Both the position numbers and the translations under genes were made by a program. The notes under the pieces were generated by a model, which worked only from the letters and a program-made list of their open reading frames with translations, was not told the DNA's origin and made no database searches. 5,581 bases of DNA, from the NCBI GenBank assembly GCA_052145775.1, contig JBKQNY010000155.1, positions 1 through 5,581 of the forward strand, given 5' to 3'. Positions 1 to 5,581 of this stretch are shown here, one piece after another; the first letter of the stretch is position 1, and each line of letters opens with the position of its first letter. The DNA is from CAVYPR01 sp052145775 (GTDB lineage: Bacteria; Actinomycetota; Acidimicrobiia; Acidimicrobiales; RAAP-2).

Positions 1-2
1 CG

Positions 3-224
3 GCGGCGGAAAATGCTTCGAGGCTCGGCTCGAATATTCCGGTTTTGTATATAGCGGGCTCCGACGATCCTCTGACAATCGAATTGGGGAAGGGATTCAT
101 TTTCGATAAGCTTCCGAAGCAGCCGGAGAGCAAATATATGCTCGTGAACGCCGATCATTTAGGGACGCCGAAGGCCTCGGTGAAGGAAATGATCAACTGG
201 CTCAGGACGGTATTCCCGCAATAG
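3..224 (+). CDS. Alpha/beta hydrolase, C-terminal part (5' end outside window)
   Basis: An open frame enters from the left edge and ends at TAG 222-224, giving 73 residues. Seen: NIPVLYIAGSDDPLT (residues 11-25), the usual beta-strand plus Asp turn near the end of alpha/beta hydrolases, then VNADHLGTP (48-56), where H52 sits in the place of the catalytic His. A final helix (KEMINWLRTVF) closes the fold. In this family the Asp and His complete a triad with a nucleophile, usually Ser, on the nucleophile elbow; that part lies outside the window. Substrate and subfamily cannot be told; dienelactone-hydrolase-like or a general esterase are both possible. It is convergent with uppP, with only 32 bases between the two stop codons and no convincing terminator. 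The reading as an alpha/beta hydrolase is fairly safe; the exact function is unknown. Confidence 0.72.
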   Translation, partial: AAENASRLGSNIPVLYIAGSDDPLTIELGKGFIFDKLPKQPESKYMLVNADHLGTPKASVKEMINWLRTVFPQ

Positions 225-256
225 AGGCCAATGTTGGCTATTCGACAGCATACGCC

Positions 257-1138
257 TCAGTTGAACAAGAGAAACTTGAGGGTGAGTACTCCTCCGGCGA
301 TGAGGCAGTAGACCGCATATGGCCACGCCTTCCGATCCCTGAAGTATCGGTCGAGGAACCTTACAGAAAAGAAGGCCGCGATGCCTGCCACTATGCTCCC
401 GACAAGGATCTGGGGCCGTACCCCGTTGCCGTTCGGACCGATAAGATCAGGGATCTTGTAGAGACCGGCGAGGAGGATGATCGGCGTGGCCATGAAGAAA
501 GAGAAGCGGGCAGCTGTCCGGTGGCTGAGACCACGCACAAGGCCCCCGACCAGAGTGATACCAGAGCGGCTGATTCCTGCGAGCAGGGCGGACGTTTGGG
601 TAATTCCGATTGCCGCGGCGTCAGTATAACGAACCTTGTTGAGAGAAACCTCAGTGCCCTTGAGGCCATCGTCCTCGACCGCTACCGGTCTCCTTCGAGA
701 GAACAATTCGCCAGCGATAAGGATGAAGCCATTGATAAAGAGAAAAATGGCGGCAAAGAGGGGCTTTGCAAAGATCACTCTGATCTGGTGCTCGAAAATG
801 AGAGCTGTGAGCCCGGTAGGTATCGTCGCGGTCACCAAAAGCCAGGCGAGGCGCTCATCAGGCGACTCGATCTTCAGACGGAAAAGCGAGCGGAAGAAAC
901 CCCGAGCGATGCGAAGCCACTCGTCCCGGTAGAAAATCACCAAAGCTATTGCCGTCGCAAGGTGGAGTCCGACGAGAAAAGCGAGGAAGAAGGACTCCGT
1001 ATTCGACTGGGCCTGGACAAGGTTCGACCAGCCGAGGAGGCTCGGCAGCAAGACGGAGTGTCCGAGACTCGAAACCGGAAATAACTCGGTAACTCCCTGG
1101 AGGAGGCCCATTATTGCGGCCTGCATGTACGTCAGCAT
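257..1138 (-). CDS. uppP: Undecaprenyl-diphosphatase (UppP/BacA family)
   Basis: A membrane enzyme that dephosphorylates undecaprenyl diphosphate to the monophosphate, recycling the lipid carrier for peptidoglycan and other envelope polymers; overproduction gives bacitracin resistance in known members. Taking ATG at 1138, it has 293 residues, close to the family's usual length. Seen: the N-terminal motif GLLQGVTELFPVSSLGH (residues 11-27), matching the family (E/Q)xxxE box with Q14 and E18, and H27; the second signature AGISRSGIT (187-195), with R191 as the conserved Arg. There are several hydrophobic segments (about 51-70, 97-115, 124-143, 173-190, 212-228, 243-260, 272-291). An ATG two codons upstream (1144) touches AAAGGA, while the one at 1138 lies 6 bases from it, so I chose 1138. 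The first Glu of the box is Gln and the Pro before GxSRSG is Ala; the Gln is a recognised family variant. Confident identification. Confidence 0.95.
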   Translation of the reverse strand: MLTYMQAAIMGLLQGVTELFPVSSLGHSVLLPSLLGWSNLVQAQSNTESFFLAFLVGLHLATAIALVIFYRDEWLRIARGFFRSLFRLKIESPDERLAWLLVTATIPTGLTALIFEHQIRVIFAKPLFAAIFLFINGFILIAGELFSRRRPVAVEDDGLKGTEVSLNKVRYTDAAAIGITQTSALLAGISRSGITLVGGLVRGLSHRTAARFSFFMATPIILLAGLYKIPDLIGPNGNGVRPQILVGSIVAGIAAFFSVRFLDRYFRDRKAWPYAVYCLIAGGVLTLKFLLFN

Positions 1139-1299
1139 GAGCATTCCTTTCAGGATGGCTAGAGGGCCGGAAGACTTGCCAGTGCAAGGTGTTTCATGGA
1201 CGCCTCATGTCCAGTACAATATAACCAAAATAACACATTCAGAGATTCCGGGTTACTCCGTATTCAGGTGACGAGTGCGCTCGAAAATATAGAAGGCTG
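1139..1299. other. Leader region of uppP, no gene recognised
   Basis: This stretch between uppP and the recognisable RND remnant holds no convincing gene in any frame. It is locally AT-rich around 1216-1240. On the minus strand TATATT (1223-1218) could be a -10 element, but no good -35 lies at the right distance, so I do not call a promoter. It also holds a small hairpin (CTTGC/GCAAG around 1175-1188) without a T-tract. Whatever drives uppP probably lies here. Confidence 0.4.
1145..1150 (-). promoter_or_regulatory. Ribosome binding site of uppP
   Basis: On the minus strand AAAGGA lies immediately before the ATG at 1144 (spacing 0) and 6 bases before the in-frame ATG at 1138. The spacing rules out the first and supports the second as the true start. 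Confidence 0.6.
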
Positions 1300-1437
1300 C
1301 ACGGAGGGAAACAAATCTACACCGAGATTCATCGCGGAAAACAGGCCAAAGACAACTACTGCAACGAAGAAACCGATGGCTAATACATAGCGGGAGACCG
1401 AGAATTGGACCCCGGGGTTATTTCCCGTATCCCACAT
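1264..1437 (-). pseudogene. RND-type efflux permease, N-terminal remnant
   Basis: The frame from ATG 1437 to TGA 1266-1264 gives 57 residues. After a short polar start it reads FSVSRYVLAIGFFVAVVVFG (12-31), a single membrane helix, then MNLGVDLFPSV (36-46). This is the classic beginning of RND (AcrB/HAE1-like) proton-driven efflux permeases, whose first helix is followed by a L-P/G-V-D-L-F-P segment and then a beta strand of type IPVVxVTT. Here family likeness stops after V46 (about base 1300); the next residues are unrelated and a stop follows. Full-length permeases have about 1000 residues, so over 95% of the gene is missing, and uppP occupies the place where it should continue. A good ribosome binding site precedes the ATG, so the 5' end looks authentic. 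Either a deletion remnant or a sequence join near 1300. An alternative is an unrelated one-helix peptide, but the motif match makes this less likely. Confidence 0.6.
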
Positions 1438-1441
1438 ATTG

Positions 1442-1449
1442 TCCCTTTT
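1442..1449 (-). promoter_or_regulatory. Ribosome binding site before the RND remnant
   Basis: AAAAGGGA on the minus strand lies 4 bases before ATG 1437. It fixes the start at the MW dipeptide and shows that the 5' end of the broken gene is intact; the minus-strand frame is open further upstream (to 1872), but that part is antisense to the VOC gene and is not coding. Confidence 0.5.
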
Positions 1450-1477
1450 GTCATCCCTGCTACGACTACATGGTGAA

Positions 1478-1507
1478 ATCATATGCGGCGAAGCGGTCTT
1501 CGTCGAA
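1478..1507 (-). promoter_or_regulatory. Possible promoter of the RND remnant
   Basis: On the minus strand TTCGAC (1507-1502) and TATGAT (1483-1478) are separated by 18 bases and lie about 40 bases upstream of ATG 1437. The -10 matches the sigma-70 consensus at 5 of 6 positions; the -35 is poor and overlaps the ribosome binding site of the divergent VOC gene. Weak, pattern-based call only. Confidence 0.22.
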
Positions 1508-1511
1508 GGAG
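1505..1511 (+). promoter_or_regulatory. Ribosome binding site of the VOC gene
   Basis: GAAGGAG lies 7 bases before ATG 1519. An in-frame ATG at 1483 has no such sequence before it and would add 12 mostly basic residues ahead of the signal peptide, so 1519 is the better start. Confidence 0.7.
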
Positions 1512-1518
1512 TACGGGT

Positions 1519-1977
1519 ATGAAAGCTGTTCTTGCTCTTTCCCTGGCCTTGGTGGCAATACCGGTTGCACATTCCCAAGGAATGGCTGTCGACAAGTTCA
1601 TGATGATCACCATGGCTGTCGGCAACATGGACAAGTCCAAAGAGTTCTATACCTTGCTGGGCCTGAAAGTCACGCAGGACTACAGCCAGACCGGCCGGCG
1701 ATGGGTCGCCCTGGCGCTGCCAGAAGGCGGGGTCTCCATCAACCTCTCGACTGTGACTGCAAATGACACAAAGCCGGGGAAAAGCGAGCCTGGCACCATG
1801 GCGCTGTATTTTGCGAGCTCCGATGTGGCGGCGGCCCACAAGGCACTCGGCGAAAAAGGTGTGAAGGTTCATGAAGTCAAAGATGACTTGTATGGCCCGG
1901 GCTCTGGAGTTAAATGGTTTAGTCTTGAGGACCCGGACGGCAATCAGGTGCTTATCGTACAGTCACCAGGACAGTAG
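1519..1977 (+). CDS. Exported glyoxalase/VOC-fold protein
   Basis: 152 residues. Residues 1-19 form a Sec-type signal peptide: MKA, a hydrophobic core (LALSLALVAIPV) and an AHS-Q cleavage site near residue 19. The mature part is a single VOC (vicinal oxygen chelate) unit pair: strand FMMITMAVGNMDKSKEFYTLLGLKV (27-51), with the usual D-x-S-x-x-FY helix start, and the C-terminal strand KWFSLEDPDGNQVLIV (132-147) with the DPDGN turn. In metal-binding VOC enzymes the first strand carries a His and a Glu follows two positions after DPDGN; here those places hold non-ligand residues (ITMAV, and L145). So metal-dependent catalysis in the glyoxalase manner looks unlikely, and a binding role is possible. 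Substrate unknown. It is divergent from the RND remnant and convergent with the lpd fragment, ending 29 bases before the lpd stop. The VOC fold is secure; the role is not. Confidence 0.85.
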   Translation: MKAVLALSLALVAIPVAHSQGMAVDKFMMITMAVGNMDKSKEFYTLLGLKVTQDYSQTGRRWVALALPEGGVSINLSTVTANDTKPGKSEPGTMALYFASSDVAAAHKALGEKGVKVHEVKDDLYGPGSGVKWFSLEDPDGNQVLIVQSPGQ

Positions 1978-2006
1978 CAAAAAAATGCGTCTCGTCTCAT
2001 GGAAAG

Positions 2007-2087
2007 CTAAATGTGGATAGCCCTCCCCAAACCCGCCCGTCCGAGCTCCATCAGGAGCTCGGAAAGCGTCGGATGGGCGTGAATCAA
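2007..2087 (-). pseudogene. lpdA: Dihydrolipoyl dehydrogenase, last 26 codons only
   Basis: Reading the minus strand down to TAG 2009-2007 gives a 26-residue tail: LIHAHPTLSE, a short helix (LLMELGRAGL) and GRAIHI at the end. HAHPTLSE is the hallmark of dihydrolipoyl dehydrogenase (E3 of pyruvate and 2-oxoglutarate dehydrogenase complexes): the His of HPT and the Glu five residues on form the His-Glu pair acting at the disulfide of the partner subunit, and GRAIHI is a common E3 C-terminus. E3 reoxidises dihydrolipoamide using FAD and NAD+. The usual protein has about 460-480 residues; everything before LIHAHPT is missing, because beyond about 2087 the minus frame reads unrelated sequence (antisense of the large repeat protein). 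The gene is therefore cut, by a contig join or a rearrangement. Very short, but the motif is highly specific. Confidence 0.78.
2081..2087. other. Join between the two unrelated blocks
   Basis: Minus-strand lpd coding ends, and plus-strand repeat-protein coding begins, within the seven bases GAATCAA. These bases fit both sides: antisense to Leu-Ile of LIHAHPT, and plus-strand Glu-Ser of an ESSW motif. Such short shared sequence is what a microhomology join leaves. No insertion sequence, integrase, tRNA or longer repeat is visible on either side. Confidence 0.65.
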
Positions 2088-5000
2088 GCTGGTACGGGAA
2101 GAAGTGGTCGTCGGACACAGTCATTGCCGCCACGATGTATCCGACACTCAAGTCGGTGTCGTGCACGTCATCAACATTCTGCGCGGCGGTGAACACAACA
2201 GGAGAGACCCTCGAGTGGAACGGCGCGAAATGGTCAGCACCGACGCCTCTCATTCCGACAGTGATTCCCGGGACGATCAACACCTCCAGGGTGTCCTGCG
2301 CCAAGTCCACAAAGTGCGTCCTGATCGCGAGCTACTCAACACCAACACTTTCCGCGGCGAGCAAGACACCGAACGTTCAGTCGTACTGGGTGTGGGACGG
2401 GACATCGTGGGGATCCCGACAGACCATGATCAACAATGGGGTCAAGCTGCTGGGAGGCACCTACGCCCCGGACCTCTCGTGTCCGACCACGTCGTTTTGC
2501 CTGGCCGTCGCGTACAGTGATCAGGGCGCTTTCGTTTCAATGACCTGGAACGGCTCCAAGTGGAGTCCCGTGCTCGATGTCGGTGAGTTCTGTGGCCCGG
2601 ATGGCTGCGGGGGAACCTTCGGCGGGGGGTTGTACATCTCTTGTCCCACCTCCGCCTTCTGCGCGTCGTCAGACGGCTACGTCGTCGTCTTCGAGCGCGA
2701 TGGGGCGTGGTTGCCCGGCACCGTCCTTGACGGTGACGGAACGATCGACGGACTCAGCTGCCCGACGACATCGTTCTGCGTTGCCATCGACACACAGGGC
2801 GGAGCTTTCGTGTGGAAGACAGGTACCTGGAGCACACGCACCCAGGTCAGCGGCGTCGGCAACGGCGCACCCCTCGCCCCGTACCCGCTGACGACGGTTT
2901 CCTGTGCGTCGGCGACATTTTGCGCGGCGTTCGCCGGCAACGGAGCCGAGAGCACCTGGGACGGCACCTCGTGGTCGAGCTTGACTCAGGTGGACACATC
3001 TGGCGCCCCCAGACGAGCGTCGTGCCCGACCAAGAAGTTCTGCATGATGGTGGACAGCAATGGCTACGAGTCGACCTGGAACGGCACGACATGGTCGAGC
3101 CCGAGCCACTTCGTGACCGGCACGAGGGCCACAGTCGCCTCGGTCTCGTGCGCAACTGCCACATACTGCATGGCCGTCACCCACAACGCGGGGTACATGT
3201 TCACCTGGACCCAGTCGAAAGGCTGGTCAGGGCTGATCACAGGCCCCGGTAACTCCACAGCAGGGGGGACATCCGGCGTCGACGCCGGCGGGGTCACCTG
3301 CGTCACCTCGACCTTCTGCTACATCTACGAGGAGAGCTACGCCGTCGGCGATGTCTCGGCAGTGTGGAACGGTTCCAAGTACACCGATGTCACACCGACA
3401 ACACCCACAAGGGTGATCAGCAAAACAAGCGCATTCACAACACACGTGAGTCATGGGTTCTGGAACGTGTCCTGCTACTCCGTGGACAAGTGCGTCGGTG
3501 GCTACGGCCTCGACGGCTACTACGGGATCGCTCGTTCCTCCACCACAGCGCCCGCCAAGATCTCGATCAAGACCACGTCACCGCTCCCCAGTACCGCAGT
3601 GGGTGATCACTACAGCACGACGCTGGTGGCCACAGGAGGAACAGGCTCCAACACCTGGACAGCAACAGGCCTTCCGCCGGGGCTCACCCTCGACACAGCC
3701 ACCGGAGCCATCACTGGATCGCCGACCAAGGCGGGAACATTCACGGTGACAGTGATCGTTACGGACGGGCAGTCGAAGAGCGCGACGGCGACCTTGGCGC
3801 TCAAAGTCGGGAAGGGAACGGTCACGGTGGGCGCCTCGGTCACACCGTCATTGACGACGGCGGGCGGGACAGTCACCTATTCGGCCACGGTCACAGCCAC
3901 GGCCGGGACACCATCGGGAACGGTGAGCTTCGCGGCCGGTACAACCCATCTCTGCACGGCGACACTTGCCGCCGCCAAGGCGAGCTGCAAGTCCACCGGT
4001 GCCCCGACCGGCAAGGACACCATCACGGCGACGTACTCCGGGGACCTGAATTTCCTGGGCAACTCCGGGACTACCACGCTCACGGTCGACGGTTCCCCGC
4101 ACTTCACTGTGGACACCCCGCCCACCAAGGCCGCGGTCGGCAAGTCTTACTCCTACACCTTCTCGACCTCAGGCTACCCAACCCCCATCTACTCACTCAG
4201 CGGGCAGCCGACATGGCTCTCGATCAATGCCACCACGGGGGCGGTGTCAGGGACCCCACCGGTGCTGACCACTACGTTCAGCTACTCGGTCAAGGCCATA
4301 AACGGGATCACACCACCAGCCACGGCAGGACCGTTCACGGTCACCGTGTACACCCTCCCGGCCACCCCGACTGGGGTCACGGCGACGGCCGGGGTGACCT
4401 CGGCCACCGTCCACTGGACCGAGCCGACCACGGGCGGGCCAACGACATCGTTCACCGTCCACTCGACGCCCTCAGTGACTGCCGTCACCGCGCTGGGCAC
4501 AGCTACCTCGGCCAAGGTGTCGGGCCTGAGCGCGGGGACCTCCTACACCTTCACCGTGACCGCCACCAACAAGGGTGGGACATCAACAGCGTCGGCACCG
4601 TCCAACGCCGTGGTACCGACGTCCGTGGCGCCCGAAGGGACAAAGAGCTCCTCGGGGCCGAACCCCTCGGTCACAACCGAGAAATCCCCGGTCACCGTCA
4701 AGGCCACCTCGACCGGAACAGGCACCCTGACCGTGGCGACCTACCCCTCTGACCCGGTCGCCGCCTTCTCGGCGGGGACAACCTACTTCGACGTCCACAC
4801 TGCCCTCGGTGGCTCCTTCAGTGCGGTCACTGTGACCGTATGTGGCCTCGCGACGGGCCAGACCCTCTCGTGGTGGAACGCCACGGCCCACGCCTGGCAG
4901 AAGGTGTCGCCCCAGAGCGCCGTCGACTCGACAGGGTGCATCATCGCCACCCTCTCGGGGACTTCGAACCCGACCGTCGACCAGCTGGTCGGCACGGTGT

Positions 5001-5581
5001 TCGCCACCACCAAGCTACCGGCACCGACAACCAAGACAACAACGCCCCCCCCGCCCCCGCCGCCGCCTGCGGCCAAGACCGCCGGCTACGACATGGTGGG
5101 ACAAGACGGCGGGGTCTTCGTCTTCTCCCCGCCGGGGACCACCGGTGGTTTCTTCGGCTCGCTGCCGGGGCTCGGGGTGAGCGTCCACGACGTCGTCGGC
5201 ATGGTGCCGACGGCCACCGACCAGGGCTACTTCCTGGTGGGATCGGACGGCGGGGTCTTCGCCTTCGGGAACGCCCCGTTCCTGGGCTCGCTGCCGGGCC
5301 TGGGCGTGAAACCCTCGCAGCCCATCACGGGGCTCGTGCCGACGGGCACAGACGGGGGCTACTTCCTGGTCGGCAAGGACGGCGGGGTCTTCGCCTTTGG
5401 CAACGCCACCTACCTGGGCTCGCTGCCGGGGATCGGGGTGCACCGCGACGACATCATCGGCATCGCGGCGACCCCCTCGGGTAACGGCTACTGGCTGGTG
5501 GCCGCCGACGGCACCGTCTACGGCTTCGGGGCCGCCCAGACCCTGGGCTCGGCCACGGGGACGTCCTCGCCGGTCACGGCG
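2081..5581 (+). CDS. Large modular secreted repeat protein, both ends missing
   Basis: One open frame, with no interrupting stop, gives 1167 residues and leaves the window. Technically it is open from 2021, but family-like sequence starts at ESSWYGKKW (2081). No start codon with a ribosome binding site, and no signal peptide, is present. Order: about ten CX5C/WNG repeats (2081-3535); a putative-Ig domain with GLPPGLTLDTATGAITGSP (3554-3808); an Ig-like group 3 domain with GTVSF and ITATYSGDLNF (3809-4087); a second putative-Ig domain with WLSINATTGAVSGTP (4088-4351); fibronectin type III with AGTSYTFTVTATN (4358-4618); a beta-rich region with two Cys and TYFDVH (4619-5014); a Thr/Pro linker with eight prolines (5015-5080); then GYFLVGSDGGVFAFG repeats (5084 onward), a likely beta-propeller. 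Such mosaics are known in Actinomycetota, notably Acidimicrobiia-like bacteria (my inference). Probably extracellular, for adhesion or binding; no catalytic motif seen. Strong G/C bias at third codon positions, unlike the left block. Confidence 0.85.
2162..3535 (+). repeat. Array of ten CX5C / WNG protein repeats
   Basis: Ten units each open with [ST]C-x5-C, for example SCPTTSFC. First-Cys codons are at 2162, 2297, 2480, 2642, 2759, 2903, 3023, 3149, 3299 and 3473, so units are 39-61 residues long. After the second Cys most have a short hydrophobic strand, a Gly turn, then W-N/D-G-x-x-W (WNGAKW, WDGTSW, WNGSKW, WNGTTW). An eleventh, cut unit precedes them (WYGKKW at 2090). Units 4, 5, 8 and 10 vary or lack the WNG box. 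The two cysteines would suit a disulfide in an exported protein, and the unit size suits beta-propeller blades; both are inferences. Confidence 0.8.
5084..5581 (+). repeat. Four tandem GYfLVgsDGGVFAFG repeats
   Basis: Units begin at the G-Y codons at 5084, 5225, 5357 and 5486, that is 47, 44 and 43 residues apart, and the fourth runs off the window. Consensus: GYfLVgsDGGVFaFGna.fLGSLPGlGV, then a spacer. The repeat is also visible in DNA: GACGGCGGGGTCTTCG occurs exactly at 5105-5120, 5246-5261 and 5378-5393. The fourth unit is the most diverged (GYWLVAADGTVYGFG). Such units are common at the C-terminus of actinobacterial surface proteins and probably form propeller blades. Confidence 0.82.

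Noticed and set aside
225..256. GCCA/TGGC small inverted repeat between the hydrolase and uppP stops as a shared terminator
   Set aside because: The stem is only four base pairs and no T-run follows in either direction.
521..1084. Plus-strand frame of 187 codons antisense to uppP
   Set aside because: It is the shadow of a well-supported UppP gene; the product is highly charged with no domain.
1159..1197. Short minus-strand frame of 12 codons (MKHLALASLPAL) just upstream of uppP, possible leader peptide
   Set aside because: Only a weak GAGG precedes it, there is no attenuator-like structure after it, and a 12-codon frame is expected by chance.
1438..1872. Upstream extension of the minus-strand frame beyond the RND start
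   Set aside because: It is antisense to the VOC gene, has no recognisable domain, and the ribosome binding site before 1437 marks the real start.
2040..2063. Perfect 10-bp inverted repeat with a 4-base ATCA loop, possible terminator
   Set aside because: It lies inside lpd coding sequence (antisense to the SELLMELG codons) and has no T-tract on either strand; GAGCTC codons explain it.
2135..2137. In-frame ATG as the start of the large repeat protein
   Set aside because: No ribosome binding site before it, no signal peptide after it, and repeat-like coding already runs from 2081.
2577..5484. Numerous open frames on the other frames and strand of the large gene
   Set aside because: GC-rich third positions keep the other frames open; their products are Arg/Gly/Pro-rich with no recognisable domains.
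5084..5581. Regular DNA repeats as a CRISPR array
   Set aside because: The repeats are in-frame protein repeats with related spacers, not short identical repeats with unrelated spacers.

Overview
The window holds two blocks that do not look as if they belong together. Bases 1 to about 2084 are a moderate-GC bacterial segment; single 60-base rows that I counted give roughly 47-52% GC. It carries short, ordinary genes on both strands. Bases from about 2081 to the end are one uninterrupted, GC-rich reading frame; the row at 2881 is 65% and the row at 4381 is 80%. That frame has the style of large secreted proteins of high-GC Actinomycetota, and I would guess Acidimicrobiia-like. The left block is from a different kind of bacterium that I cannot place with confidence.

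Left block, in order: the C-terminus of an alpha/beta hydrolase (+, cut by the window edge); a complete undecaprenyl-diphosphatase UppP (-); about 160 bases with no clear gene; the first ~45 codons of an RND-type efflux permease that stops abruptly (-, broken); a complete small exported glyoxalase/VOC-fold protein (+); and the last 26 codons of dihydrolipoyl dehydrogenase (-), recognisable from its HAHPTLSE active-site motif. The lpd coding sequence is lost at about 2081-2087. From the same bases a plus-strand frame begins with no start codon, ribosome binding site or signal peptide, already in the middle of a repeat unit.

Right block: the frame gives at least 1167 residues and runs off the window. 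Its order is a tandem array of about ten repeats with a CX5C pair and a W-N/D-G motif, an Ig-like (putative Ig) domain, an Ig-like group 3 domain, a second putative-Ig domain, a fibronectin type III domain, a beta-rich domain with two cysteines, a Thr/Pro linker with eight prolines in a row, and at least four 43-47-residue repeats of the type GYfLVgsDGGVFAFG...GSLPG. It is most likely a secreted or surface-anchored adhesion or binding protein.

The genes do not form a pathway. UppP recycles the lipid carrier for cell-wall synthesis and Lpd serves 2-oxoacid dehydrogenases, but nothing links them functionally here. The main observation is the join near 2084, where two genes on opposite strands are both cut with no transposon, integrase or repeat between them. 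A second break lies near 1300 inside the RND remnant. The simplest reading is a chimeric contig or amplification artefact; a real rearrangement is possible. I saw no CRISPR array, rRNA, tRNA, insertion sequence or convincing undescribed system.
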